Counted from the stretch's first letter, positions 52,699 to 63,497 are shown. The stretch: 64,000 nucleotides of DNA from Dactylonectria macrodidyma (GCA_020744425.1 JAGMUV010000017.1:62001-126000), one strand, 5' to 3'. Made by a program: numbers and translations. Notes: generated by a model not told the origin, from the sequence alone.

Positions 52699-53300
52699 TC
52701 TTTGGGAGCAAAACGTCAGCTGGGAATCCCGGAAACTTCTGCGTCTGGAGCATACGGCTTGGTAAAGACACGAGCCGAGGGAAAGGTGGCGACGAGCTGT
52801 GCCCTAGCGGCGGTATATACCGTTGGCGGAGAATGTGGGGTCAGTGATGGAAGTGCCAGTCGACACGCTCACCAACTTCCTCTGCTGATCATCCTTCGCT
52901 TCCGGCTATTTTGCGTTCGCGCGCGTCCACCAAGCTCGTCTCGTTGCTAGTGGTGAATCAATCAACAGTAGGCGCAGGGTCAAGTCGACTTGTTCCCCGA
53001 CTGCGGCGGTCCTGAGTCTCGGGTTTGCCCTTCGTTCTGTGAGGAGTGCTCCCTCTCTGTGCAAGCTATGTCGCGGTGTGACTGGCACCTGGCTGAAGGG
53101 AATAGCGGTCGCTTCATATTGACCTCAGGCTGTACACTAAGCAAACTAACGATGACTTGGTCGCTGGGGAAGCCAATGAATGGGAATGTATGTCGCCCAG
53201 GGAGCCAAACCCTATAGAGTCAGTACGCTAAGCTATCTACAGTTCAGTCAGTCACGTATTAATCACTATAGAGCCTTATTGCCCCGAATAGTCTGACAAG
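52699..53300. other. Intergenic, upstream of the DUF7703-like gene
   Basis: No gene recognised; short frames only. Confidence 0.4.
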
Positions 53301-53314
53301 TCACTCCTTACTTT

Positions 53315-53797
53315 ATGTCTCTGGGATTTCAGGTTGTGGTGCCAAACATGCTTGGTTCTGGTGCTACTGGCGCTCCGGAAGACCTAGAGTACTGCACGTT
53401 CACGAACGTTGCTGCTGACATCAAAGAGCTTGCTGCTGGCATCGCCGGGGCTAGACAGGTCATCCTTAGCGGCAACGACTGGGGAGGTGCTGTTGTTTGG
53501 CGCACGGATTTAAGGTATCCCCCCCCACCTTGTCCTGGCGCCAACATTTGTAGGAAGCGCGGATAGTCTGCCGAACCCCGTCAACTAGAGCTTCATTATC
53601 CGCTATTAGAATTGGACCAAGAGCTTGAAAGATATATCAACGGCAGCAGTAACATCCAGTTTAGTGGAAGCGGCACCCTTCAGTCGATCCCTTGCTGGGA
53701 TTCCTCGGCTCCTAATGGCTGGTCGGCTGCCCGAATCGAGAGCAAGAGCAAGTACACTCTCACTCCAACCACCCCGCAAGATAATCAGATTCTGTAA
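53315..53797 (+). pseudogene. Epoxide hydrolase (alpha/beta-hydrolase) relic
   Basis: The frame reads GFQVVVPNMLGSGATGAPED, then VAADIKELAAGIAGARQVIL and the nucleophile elbow SGNDWGGAVVWR (Asp nucleophile kept). After this the frame breaks in a C-run. Sense resumes in other frames as LVLAPTFVGSADSLPNPVN and LDQELERYINGSSNIQ, corresponding to the lid region of soluble epoxide hydrolases. The N-terminal HGFP motif and the C-terminal Asp/His are missing. Intact relatives hydrate epoxides to diols. Confidence 0.75.
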
Positions 53798-54225
53798 AAA
53801 CGATTAAGCCCGCTGCTCGTCAGCGTGTAGTAGGGACGCAGCAAGTTGGCTGCCATTACTCAAACAGTCTTTTTGATAGGGGACTGTGAAAGACCCTAGC
53901 GTCAGAGCAAACTACACCGCTGTGTGGCTGCTAGGCCAACCTAGTGAGCCTCCCCATCCGCTAACAAACTGACGCATCTGCACCTTCTAGGAGAACCCGC
54001 CGAGCGTCCTGCGAGCCGAGAAGAAATAAGATCAAAGGAGGAGCTATAACAATGGAAGGGCGCAGGAGCGTATGTCTGATAGTGTCTAGCGATTTTTGTC
54101 TTTGTGAATCAATGTGCAGGGCAGATCCTGGTGTTGTGGGGATATGCGCCTGCCGCAGGAGCAAAGCAGGCTTGCATCTTCATGAGCAAAACGCTCGAAA
54201 TCCTGCGAAGTCGCCGTGCTGCGAC

Positions 54226-54815
54226 CTAGGAGATGCCGCAGTAATACCCTGGGCCTGAGGAGCTCCTTGGGGCAGGGGTGAGAGAGGCTTTGAGGCCTAG
54301 CGGCTTGTATTGAGAGGGTTCGTTTTCAGACCACCAGGTCTTGAAAAGCTCTCTCGGCAGCGCCCTCCCTTTTCTGCGTAGGTAGACAAGTGTGGACTGG
54401 GCATTCGGAGGTTCTGGTTCAGAACATCCTAGCTTTGCTAGGGCATCTACCCTTTCGTTTCCTTCAATGTCCTTGTGTCCTAGGCACCATCTAATATACA
54501 CATCATGACTTTCCGCAATGGCTCGGAATTCGATAACGACTGATTGCGAGGAGTCGGACGGGTAGCCTAGAAGGCCCACGGCAGCTGCCAGGTTATTGAG
54601 GCACACGTGGATGGTGATGAGGTTGTTGGCTCTGTAAGTTACTGCCCTCCTCAACCTCCTCAACCCCTCAAGAGCTACGAGAGCTTCTGCATCAAAGACC
54701 TCTGCCAGGCCAAGGCGTCTATATCCAGTGGATGACTAGAAGCCATTGCGAAAGATGGTGTATCCATACCCCGTGGTTCCTGACGAGAGCCGTGGTCCGT
54801 CAGAGTACAAAACTA
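54226..54815 (-). mobile_element. LINE (Tad1-like) RNase H domain remnant
   Basis: The minus strand reads VLYSDGPRLSSGTTGYGYTI, a stop, then GLAEVFDAEALVALEGL, LNNLAAAVGLLGYPSDSSQS, WCLGHKDIEGNERVDALAKL and FKTWWSENEPSQYKPLGLK. This is the RNase H domain at the end of ORF2 in fungal Tad1-type non-LTR retrotransposons. Catalytic Asp (SDG), Glu (DAEA) and the last Asp (ERVD) remain, but the third position (usually TDN) is Asn-Asn. The reverse transcriptase part is absent, so it is a truncated fragment. Confidence 0.8.
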
Positions 54816-55199
54816 AGTCTCGCGGCGGTAGGGTTTTTAGCCACTATTAAACTCGGCCGTGGGGTTCGTTTTCGAGTCGCCTTGGAGGATAGTGCGGTTA
54901 CTATCTGCCTGATATTTAAGCAGGAGGAGAGATCTTGGGCAGTCTGCTGTAAAGCGCTGAATAGTGCGTTGGAGTCTTGTGTAGAGGTGCAGTTTGTGCC
55001 CTGTGGGTTCTCTACTACCGGCATTCCACATGCTCGTAGATCAGCTGCGCTAGTTGGGCGGCTGTCAACGTCTTCTTGCAGGGTCAAAAAATGCTGAACT
55101 TGGTCATGCGGCATACAATCACCAGGATTGAGTGATATTCTTCACCGTCTGTTTGGGTACTGCTCGGCAATCCCGTGATCGGAGAGGGTTCAGCGAACA

Positions 55200-55460
55200 G
55201 CCGGAGGTTCAGTGAAATATTACCATGACGACATGGGCACGCTGTTCTTCAGAGGCAGACTCGTCATTCCCGCGCGGGAAGCGTTGAGATTGGAAATCAT
55301 ACGCAGACACCACGATGACCCTAGAGCGGGACACATGGGAGCTCAAAAGACCCCCAAGCCGATCCGTCGAAAATTCCATTGGTCTGAGTGTTGGCGGAAT
55401 TCGTCTCTGGACTGCAGTCCGCGGATGAGGGTGCCCGCCTTTCGACTCGAGGGGCAGTGA
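55200..55460 (+). mobile_element. Gypsy integrase zinc-binding fragment
   Basis: LFFRGRLVIPAREALRLEII, then RRHHDDPRAGHMGAQKT and IRRKFHW match the H2C2 domain of Ty3/Gypsy integrases (..HHDDPLAGHFG..KTLELIRRKYFWP). The Cys pair and the catalytic core are lost. It is an isolated fragment on the opposite strand to the neighbouring LINE remnant. Confidence 0.72.
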
Positions 55461-55804
55461 GGTTCATTATGCTGACCTGCAATGCTTAGATATATGCCTT
55501 GGCAACTTCCGTCTCCCCTTTCAGGTGTCCGATCGCTCGGCGAACATCCAGCGGGAGGTCGTCGGAACGGCAGCTAAGAGTTCGCTGCTGAGATCTTTCT
55601 TTGAATTTTCCTCTTCTCCTTCTTAGGTTTGAGGAAGCTTTTTGTGGAATAGGGACATAAGCGCCAGACAACTTATGCCCGATGTTCGCGTGGTTAAAGA
55701 ATGTGGAATAGACTTGCGCATTTACTTATTGGCCCTATTCAGTCCCTTCTGTGAATGGGCAGCGAGAAACCGTCTACCATCCTACCTCGGCAATGGCACG
55801 TTGA

Positions 55805-56274
55805 TCGGCGTTAGGCCCAGGCCAAGGGCAACCTTCCCTAAACCCACTCGCGGCACAATTCTTCTCCGGTCTCGAGGGACTGGAGATAACTGGGTCCACT
55901 GATCGGCAACTTATCCGCGGGAATAACTTGGTCGGGGCGGTCCAGCTGCAATTCGTCAGACTTGGCTTCTTCGATGACGAAGCGGGAGAGCATATAGAAG
56001 TCCTCAACGATATTGATGATATCGATGTGCCATTGTCTATGTAAGTGTACCCTTTCCCCCAAACCGACGAGTGGGAAAGCCAATGGTTCTTTTTCGACGT
56101 CCAGCTACACCCTTACCGGCGGCATGAGAAGCCTAAGAATATTACGGATGAGTTTGAGCAGGGCATGTATGGCTTCTTTGACTACGAGAGCATTGGTATG
56201 TTATCACTGGCACCAGCCTCACTAAGCGCTCACTGACATTAGATTCAGATGAACAGGAGGAAAGCAGATTTTAA
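55805..56274 (+). pseudogene. 3' part of an unknown fungal gene with one in-frame stop
   Basis: An open frame from 55805 reads LNPLAAQFFSGLEGLEITG, LVGAVQLQFVRLGFFDDEAG and EVLNDIDDIDVPLSM, hits TAA at 56042-56044, and continues in the same frame with VYPFPQTDEWESQWFFFDVQ and FEQGMYGFFDYESI. A proper intron (56196-56242, GTATGT...CACTGAC...ATTAG) then leads in frame to DSDEQEESRF and a stop at 56272-56274. Composition and splice signals indicate a once-real gene. I do not recognise the family. The TAA could be spliced out only by an implausible 31-nt intron, so a premature stop is favoured. The 5' exons were not identified. Confidence 0.5.
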
Positions 56275-57740
56275 GCTTGCCTATAAGTGCCTCGAGGACA
56301 TCCAGAACTGTTAGCAGGCGATGTTATTCTTTGTAAATTCTCGATCCCGCCTATGACATGTGAAAGCTAAAGCCTGTTGAGTTAGAAAAAAGAAACGAAC
56401 ATCATGACGCAAGAATGACCAACTAGCCGTGTTGCTAATTTGCACATGCCTTGCTTTTTACGCCTGCTGCTACCTCAGAAGCGCCACAAAAGCCGCATGG
56501 CCAGTGTCTCTGAAAGTTCGTGGATGATTGGATTACTAAAACGCTGGGCAGCGGTTTGTTCCCTCTTCACAGCCGACCCAAAGTTAGGGCCAAATTATAG
56601 GCAAGAACGGGGGACCGTCATGAGTGGGGAGGTGGGATGTGTTACAATATCAGTGCCCAAGGTAGGCACTGCCTCCTAGGTTCTAAGTTGTAGTCAACAT
56701 GAATAGCATCCAATAGACAAAGAAAGCACGCATTTACCTTCGCAGCCTAATGACGATCAAGATTCTTATCTGCCCGTCTACGGTGATGATTCAGTCTCAC
56801 GCTGGAACCTCGCGGAGGGGCAACCCCGAAAGGCATTGCCAAGGAGCGAGGCCTGGCCTGGCAAGAAATGCGGTCGAGCTAATACCGGCCAGGTACGTCA
56901 AGCCCGAAAGAAGCAAGTGTCTGCCCGCAGGGGTTTGGGAAATGAGCCCTCGCGCCCAGCAGAAGTCCGACGCCAGGGCAGAAAGATACAGTACAAGATC
57001 ATTTGGACCCCAACATGCATGATGCTCACGGATCTTCGGCGTAAACCTAATCTGTAAGTTACATGCGTGAAGCTGGACCATCTGGACCATTTTAGGGCTC
57101 ACGTCCAACGAGTTCAAGCGGTACATCGATTTCTGTGAACATCCTTAATGCAGGAAAGAAGGGTATCATGGGACATCTACGAAGTCACGTCTGGCGTGTT
57201 CATGTGGCTTGGCTAAGACGTGCAAATCTTGCCACTTCCAGACGTCGGCTCAGCTAACAGTAGGCAGTTCATTACTCGTACTTAGGCATGTGATGGAGCA
57301 GTAATAGACGCAAGGACTGGCAAACGGCTGCCCTAGTTAACTTCACCTGGGTTAGCTTTGGCGTTATTAGTGGCAGTGGGTGGCATTTAGTTTTGATCCA
57401 AACCGCGGTATCGCGGCAGCCACTCTAATAGTCAGACTAGCCTAAGTTAAGGGAAAATAGGACCCAGTTTCCCTTGGTGTGTGTTGGGGCGACTTCGGCG
57501 ATACGGCACTTTAGAACAAAACTAAATGCCATCCACTGTACATAATAAGTATTGGCTATTTTATTGGAGTGTGATTAGGGTGGCTTTATTTGCGCCCGCG
57601 GCTGTGATACAAGTAGGGTCATGTCACAGCGCCTGCACCGCAGGGCGCAAGTTGGCTGTGACAGGTGATTCTTATATAGTCTCCTCTGCCCTCCATTATT
57701 TTTGCTACTCTCGTTGATATTGCGCCTACATCCTACGAAG
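56275..57740. other. Intergenic, no recognised gene
   Basis: Short random frames only. A TATA-like TTATATAG lies at about 57673, upstream of the ORF at 57741. Confidence 0.4.
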
Positions 57741-58169
57741 ATGGCGGAGCAAGGACACTCGCACGATGAGGTACCTCTATCTTGTCTCCCAGCTCAACCG
57801 ACTTGGGCAACTCGACGGACTCAGTCAGCTGGCTCGACTCGGTCAACTGGCTCGACTCGGTCAAGCTGGCCTTCAAAATCGATTCTCACCCATGTATCTC
57901 TCGTTATCGGCATTGCGGCCTTCGTGGCCTTTTTGGTCGACGGCCGGATCGTTTGGAACGCAGACGAAGAGAGAAAGGACCTTAATGTTAAACTATACGC
58001 CAGCCATACCGTTACCATTGTTTTGGTCTTAGCTACCGTTTTGGGACTTCTCATGGGATACTGGTCCGCCGATAAGTTAACTACCCTAGTGGAACATCGA
58101 CACGGTCTAGAACAGCGTGAAGAAGAAGCTCATCCCCTTGACCATGACCTACCCAAGAATCACAACTAG
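57741..58169 (+). CDS. Hypothetical two-helix membrane protein, 142 aa
   Basis: ATG at 57741 gives MAEQGHSHDEVP, a Ser/Thr/Arg segment made by a short tandem repeat (STRSTGSTRS), and two hydrophobic stretches (THVSLVIGIAAFVAFLV and HTVTIVLVLATVLGLLMGYW). A His/Glu-rich C-terminus follows (EQREEEAHPLDHDLPK). No family recognised. It ends where the antisense Ca2+/H+ exchanger relic begins, so it may be partly an accident of that relic's boundary, but the frame has membrane-protein character. Confidence 0.45.
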   Translation: MAEQGHSHDEVPLSCLPAQPTWATRRTQSAGSTRSTGSTRSSWPSKSILTHVSLVIGIAAFVAFLVDGRIVWNADEERKDLNVKLYASHTVTIVLVLATVLGLLMGYWSADKLTTLVEHRHGLEQREEEAHPLDHDLPKNHN

Positions 58170-58492
58170 TGGAGTCACGAGAATCGCAATCTGAATCGAG
58201 CTCCCCACCACCATGCCGATGGCTAGGTCCATCTTGTTCTTCATGGCTACTGTAATTGCGTGACGTGCTCGGCCGCGTTTCCCCCGATCGGCAGCAGGAT
58301 CAAAGCAGTAAACGCCTCGGAGGTGCCCGACCTGCCTGAGACGATGTCCTTGATTGAGTCAACCATGAATTCGGCGCCCACGGTGACTAGTCCTGTCGAG
58401 GCCACCAGGAGTATGATCGCACTTGTTCGCGACATGCACTGGTGTTTGCCTTGGTCGTCCTCAGGGCCATTGTTACCGGGGACGTTGGACAT
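58165..58492 (-). pseudogene. Vacuolar Ca2+/H+ exchanger (VCX1/CAX family) fragment
   Basis: The minus strand reads LLVASTGLVTVGAEFMVDSI, then ALILLPIGGNAAEHVT, and after a one-base loss ITVAMKNKMDLAIGMVVGSS and IQIAILVTPLVVILG. This is the second half of a CAX exchanger including the GNAAEH cation-binding repeat. A single-base deletion near 58258 shifts the frame right after GNAAEHVT, and both ends of the gene are missing. Intact members load Ca2+ into the vacuole using the proton gradient. Confidence 0.82.
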
Positions 58493-58831
58493 AATACGGA
58501 CATAAGCCGGGATGACGCCTGGTGAGTGTCCTCTTTCAAGTCAGGCTCAGAAGTGTAGCACTAGTCAGTCTGTCGGAGCATTTAGTGCCATGGCCGTGAG
58601 TTGGATCTGCTCCGCTTGGATCAGAAGGGGCTACACCAGTGAATCATAACAGATCGTTCTCGCTGCGGCTGTATTTGATACGCGAGGATAGTGGCTAAGC
58701 GATGCTTCAGATAATCAAGTGTGTTCATAAATATAATGACTCATTGCTACTGTAGTACCTGTATCTTGAACCCAAACTACTCATCTAATCCTCAAGCCTT
58801 CCTAAACCAAGAGACTCTGCCGTAGACTAAA
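58493..58831. other. Intergenic, 3' flank of the Zn2Cys6 regulator
   Basis: No gene recognised. Confidence 0.4.
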
Positions 58832-61024
58832 TTATCTGGGCATCATGGGATCTGGCGGCACGGCCAGACCGCTGAGGAGATCATATGCTTCTTTATTCCC
58901 CACATCCAGGCCCCAATTACCAAAGTCGGTATATTCATAGATATCAGAAGCATAATTCCCCACCATGAGGCTAACCTGGCAGTTAAGTGGCTCGATGAGG
59001 TTATCAGCCAGTGCATACTCCAAGCCGCACATGACGGCGCCCTCGAGGCGATTTACGGCATACTGCATAGGTTTGTGGCTTTTGCTCATCACACGCAGGT
59101 TCCATAAATATGAATTGAGGGTTTCCTTCCAAAAGTGGCGCTCCTGTGATGATAGGGATGTTACTAGGAGCAGGGTCGTGAAGGAGCCGACTAGGGAAAA
59201 GAGGTAGGGCGAGGTGAAGTACCAGAACGCCTCGAGGTGATCTGGGCGAAGGTTGGTGACGAAGCTGATAGCGCTCTGGGCAGTCTGGAGTGCGATCTGG
59301 CGGATCTCGGAGAGAATGCGATCATCTGTACAGTGTGGCGGGAGGGCGGTGGACCGGATGAGGCGGCGGAGCAGTGTTATAGCTACGCCGTAATAGGAGA
59401 AGTGGAGATAGCCGTAGAAGCATAACTTGCGTTGGTAGATGATATTCATCTGGAGTGTGGGAGGAATGCTATGATACCAATTAGTGAGCATATTGATGAG
59501 CGGCCTGGCCTTGGCGAAGAGAGTAACGGTGTCCTGCTCGCGACATGTCCGCGCTGTGTAGAAGTTTGAATGGACAGCGGAAAGAATCTTTGTTAATTGC
59601 ACCATCTCCATATACTGCTCGATGCCTGTGGACGCGATGGATCTGCCATGATTGTCAGGGCCTAGCCCTGGGCCTGGGCCTGGGCCTGGGCCTGGGCCTG
59701 GACCTGGGGTGACTGGTGATCCTTCACACTCACAGTCGGAGAAATCGGCTGGAATGAGGTCCTTGACTGCCCAGTCATCGTCGTGGATATGTACCGGGCG
59801 GCCGTATGCCAGCGCAGCCCAGCGGTCCTGCATAAAGAGAGCCCAGCTCAGGCGCTTGCGGACATTGCGCTCCCACTGAGGTATGGTCCAGTTAGTGGCA
59901 TCGAGGTGAAGCCCGAGACTCTGGCCAATGGCGAGCGCTTGGCAGGTAAGGCCCCATTGGAAGGTCTGGTCGGGGTTGAGGGGATCCTCGGGGGGGCACT
60001 GCAGAAGGAGGAGGGCGGCCTGGATAGAACAGAGCTTAGGGCGGTGATATGACGATGAGAGAGCAGACTGCAGCATCCTGCGCAGGAGAGCTGAGTCGGG
60101 AGGTGTATAGATAGAGAGCTGAGGGTCGTAGGCCCACCAGCGGATGGCGGATAGGTAGATGGCCCCGAGTAGGGCGGCGGTGGTATTGCGGTAGGACTGG
60201 CTGTAGATGCTGATGAAGGCGTCCTTAGACACGATGGGATAGCATGGGTGGACATGGCGCCAGAATAACTTGAGGAGTCTCTGGCCGTGAGGGCGCACGC
60301 ACGCCTCGATGGAGTCGACAAAGGCGTGCGTTAAGTCCGGGTTGACGGCCTTCTCGTTAGCAGCCAGGTGGAAGGTGACAGGATACTCCTGGCCCTCGTC
60401 GTGCTCAAGCACGCGGCGGATCGAGTGCATCTCTAGACTGAACTCGTGGGTGTGAATGTCATATGGGCGGTGGCGCATCAGGATGGGCTCCATATCGCTC
60501 CCCAAGCCGTGAAGCTCCGAGAATCGTAACGACGAGCAGCCCAGCGCCCGCTCCAGAGGATCGGGATCGTGCTCGACGAGCTCCGGTACGATGACGGACG
60601 GCACCTGGTGGAGATAGTGGCTGCTGCTGTTCCCGGAGGCGCGGGTCTCGGCGGGCGAGAGGAACGACTGTACCGGCGACTGCGTCTCGGAGACGAGCAC
60701 TTGGACCTCGTCCCGCGACTCCTCGCGGCTCCGGCTGAGGCTCCGGCTGGAGCTCTGGCCGTCCTGGAGGCTCGGGTCGTCGAGGCCCGGAGCGGGCTCG
60801 TCGCCGCTGAGGTTGTACGCGCCGGTGGTGGCCTGGCGCTTCGGGTGAGAGTACTGGAAGGTGCAGGCGCTCGCCCGGAGCTGGCAGTGGACGCAGTCGC
60901 CCTCGCCGTCTTTGGTCACGCAGCGCGTCTTGCGCTTGCGGCAGGCGTCGCAGGGCCGGAGTCCGCGCCGCCGCCGCCGCGTGCGGGCTTTGTCCCGGTA
61001 GTCCTGGGGCGTGGTGATTTCCAT
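58832..61024 (-). CDS. Zn2Cys6 fungal-specific transcription factor, 730 aa
   Basis: A single uninterrupted frame. The binuclear zinc cluster is C25-x2-C28-x6-C35-x8-C44-x2-C47-x6-C54, preceded by an Arg-rich stretch (RTRRRRRG) that may serve as nuclear signal. After a Ser-rich linker the fungal transcription-factor domain begins near residue 245 (LLKLFWRHVHPCYPIVSKDAF), with GAIYLSAIRWW, QAALLLLQCPPEDPL, LGLHLDATNW and RLSWALFMQDRWAALAYGRP, the standard middle-homology signatures. An unusual Pro-Gly repeat (six or so PG units, from the GGGCCT DNA repeat near 59.67-59.71 kb) follows about 25 residues later. The start ATG directly precedes the basic region. Target pathway unknown; no intact enzyme cluster is adjacent. 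Confidence 0.92.
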   Translation of the reverse strand: MEITTPQDYRDKARTRRRRRGLRPCDACRKRKTRCVTKDGEGDCVHCQLRASACTFQYSHPKRQATTGAYNLSGDEPAPGLDDPSLQDGQSSSRSLSRSREESRDEVQVLVSETQSPVQSFLSPAETRASGNSSSHYLHQVPSVIVPELVEHDPDPLERALGCSSLRFSELHGLGSDMEPILMRHRPYDIHTHEFSLEMHSIRRVLEHDEGQEYPVTFHLAANEKAVNPDLTHAFVDSIEACVRPHGQRLLKLFWRHVHPCYPIVSKDAFISIYSQSYRNTTAALLGAIYLSAIRWWAYDPQLSIYTPPDSALLRRMLQSALSSSYHRPKLCSIQAALLLLQCPPEDPLNPDQTFQWGLTCQALAIGQSLGLHLDATNWTIPQWERNVRKRLSWALFMQDRWAALAYGRPVHIHDDDWAVKDLIPADFSDCECEGSPVTPGPGPGPGPGPGPGLGPDNHGRSIASTGIEQYMEMVQLTKILSAVHSNFYTARTCREQDTVTLFAKARPLINMLTNWYHSIPPTLQMNIIYQRKLCFYGYLHFSYYGVAITLLRRLIRSTALPPHCTDDRILSEIRQIALQTAQSAISFVTNLRPDHLEAFWYFTSPYLFSLVGSFTTLLLVTSLSSQERHFWKETLNSYLWNLRVMSKSHKPMQYAVNRLEGAVMCGLEYALADNLIEPLNCQVSLMVGNYASDIYEYTDFGNWGLDVGNKEAYDLLSGLAVPPDPMMPR
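59664..59708. repeat. GGGCCT hexanucleotide repeat within coding sequence
   Basis: About seven copies of a GGGCCT-like hexamer encode the Pro-Gly run of the Zn2Cys6 regulator. In-frame hexamers can vary in number without shifting the frame. Confidence 0.9.
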
Positions 61025-63319
61025 TGGCGGTGGTGGGTATCGCGGATGGTGAGGGCGTGGGTTGGTTTGGTCGTGTCTATCTGAGTTCGGAGTGACTGAG
61101 GGCTTTCTGTGGTAGGAGTATATTATGCGTAGATGGGCGATGTGTGAGATGGAGGGTGTGCGTGTGCGTTGTTATGTGTGACAGTCCGTTAAAGGGGCTT
61201 CGTGTTTTCTCGAGCAGCCTCACTGGTTCAGGCCATCCCTTTCCCCATTCTCTCTATAAGTGAGGTTGCTTTAATGTATGGGTAGGCAAGCGTCTCTTAT
61301 GTTTGAGAGAACAGAAAACCTCCTCAAGGCTCTTGGCTTTGAGCTGACGAGTGATGACAGGCAAGTGATGAAGGAACCTCTGACTGATACTTCTGACGTA
61401 ACAATAAAGAGGATGGTCGGGGCCTCCAAGTCCCAGGCCATTCGAGTCTCCTGACAAGGCTTCCTGAGTCGTCCAGGTCCTTCTTGTGCCTTTATGTACT
61501 GCGCTCCGTACTCTCTATGCTGCACAGAGCCGCGGCTAGGTTCCAGTACCAGGTACTCCAGTTTCGACCCCCTCCCCCCTCTTTGAGTTGCCAACCAGTG
61601 GCACCCTTTCTCAGGAGATGTGCTATGGCGCCCGCATCAATTATTTAGGCGACGGTCTCTCATCATGACTTTCTTCTTTCCTCGTCCTCCTCACATATCA
61701 ATTTCTGATGCCACAGTCTAAGCCTCCGCGGCGCGGGTTTGGGGGGTGGGGTGGGGTGGAGGGGGGGCATGAGAGCCGTCACACTATCAGGGGTTATCAC
61801 CGTTCACGCCCCTGTCGTTGGGCCTTGCGCAAGGACGGCGGAGGCATGTTTCTCCCGATTTGTCGATTTGTCTCAATAGCGGCAAGCCCAAACCCTCGGG
61901 GAGACGCGCCAATGTGTGAAACATTGACACAGATCGTTTTCAGCTGTCATAGAGTGAAACTGTTGAATAGGCCAAAAGGCCAAAAACGTAGCGCTACTTA
62001 AGTAACGGCATCTTCTGCTATTACAAGAGATAGGCCTCCAATTCAACAATAATAACTTAAAGAACAAATTGAAGAAAAGTTAGTTTAGGAACTTGATCAT
62101 ACAACTTAGGAGGGGTAATACTGTTCCTCTTTTAGCTGGTGTTATTTTTAGCTTTGGTAAGGACTTTTGAGCACTTCCTCCATATGAGCCCACTGAATAA
62201 CCTCATTAATAGGCCATCCAACACTGCTGGGCTCGAACGCACGTCCTCCAGCAGCAACCGCATCCCTACTCTTCTGCATGTCAACGTACGTGCTTTGGTT
62301 TTATTCACCGTGGTCCCGAAAAAGCAACGATGGTCTTATGCGGTGATGCAGGGCTTAACGCTTTGGGCTGGTCGCGATTTGGCCAGTCCTCGTATTAAGG
62401 CATTCTCCCATCCTAGCGCCCCACCCCTCCAGCCAAGTCTCAGCTAGGTTAGTCATCCGAGGGCGTCCCGAGCTCGCCATTCAATTTGGGTCCCAGCAAT
62501 CTGGTAAATTCATGGGATGCACTATCATCCCAGTCCTCGCTGCTGGGGAACCTTTTTACATGTATGCGACGCGGTGACAAGTTCCATTGCGCTTCATTCT
62601 GTTCTGCAGGAGGAGACCTCGAACCTATTGCAGTATCCAATATATTCTCGGTCGCATATCTGGGTCTGCATGCCTGGCGGGATTTGGGACTCAAAATGTG
62701 TTTGCGATATTGTTATGCTAGAGGGCTTGGTCACCACTTGCGTGAGGAGCTTGTCAGCTCTAGGCTGCCTCCTCACCTGTCATAAATCCTAGAGTTGGCG
62801 AACTCGACAAGTCATCAGTTGCGATGTCGACTGCAGTTGTGGCGCGACTGCATGGTTAGCACCAGCTTGTATCATCACCGGATTGGACGCGGGATATGCT
62901 ACGCTGAAGGTGTGTTGGGTGTGGTTCTGGGTGGCGCACGACTAGCATATAATGACTAGCGAGATGAAAGGCTACCACCAGTTCGCAAAACTCAACCTTT
63001 GGTTCACGCACTCAGCTCCAGACTGACATTGAATGAAAGGTGGGACGAAGATACCGCACGCTAAGCCTTAAACCATTTGCTTTGACCTGAACTCGCCGAT
63101 CTTGAAGGGGGATGGGATCCGCTACAGCGGGCCACACTACTGCAGCAATTGTCATTAGGTTCCGCGGCTCCACAACCAATTTGTTAGCAGACTGCGTCGC
63201 CGCCTGTGCGAAAGGAGCAATAGAACCCGATCCCAAAAGCCAATTGCAACATGCCCCGGTATAGCGGGCCGTCACGGGCCACAGGCGGGATCATGACGTT
63301 GCAACATCGGTGGCCTGAG
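61025..63319. other. Intergenic, promoter of the Zn2Cys6 regulator, no other gene
   Basis: The first few hundred bases are the regulator's upstream region. A G-rich tract lies at 61.74-61.77 kb. Short frames at 62.1-62.8 kb show no family resemblance. Confidence 0.4.
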
Positions 63320-63497
63320 ATCTCTTTGACTGCGCAAATGCTGGTGGGGCTGCCTGTAACAAATCGAATCAGAGTCGGTACACATTTCAGTTAGTAAATA
63401 CTTCAGTAACAGCGAAGCTGCTCACACACAGATTGGTATCTGTCAAACCTGGGGAAGTCCCACGCCGCCCCACCAGCATTTGCACAGTCAAAGAGAT
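63320..63497. repeat. 178-bp structure with 31-bp inverted repeats (possible MITE)
   Basis: The arm at 63320-63350 (ATCTCTTTGACTGCGCAAAT...) and the arm at 63467-63497 are inverted copies with a single mismatch, separated by 116 bp of unrelated sequence. CTGAG occurs directly before the left arm and three bases after the right arm, suggesting but not proving a target duplication. Size and layout fit a miniature inverted-repeat element; no transposase is nearby. Confidence 0.6.

Noticed and set aside
55486..56083. Minus-strand frames at 55486-55671 and 55838-56083
   Set aside because: The plus-strand reading at 55805-56274 has a proper intron and terminal exon; the minus-strand frames have neither introns nor recognisable domains.
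60569..61084. 171-codon plus-strand Ala/Val/Arg-rich frame
   Set aside because: Antisense shadow of the N-terminal part of the 730-aa zinc-cluster regulator.
62225..62260. Another T-loop-like motif (GGGCTCGAACGCACG)
   Set aside because: No cloverleaf could be drawn on either strand.
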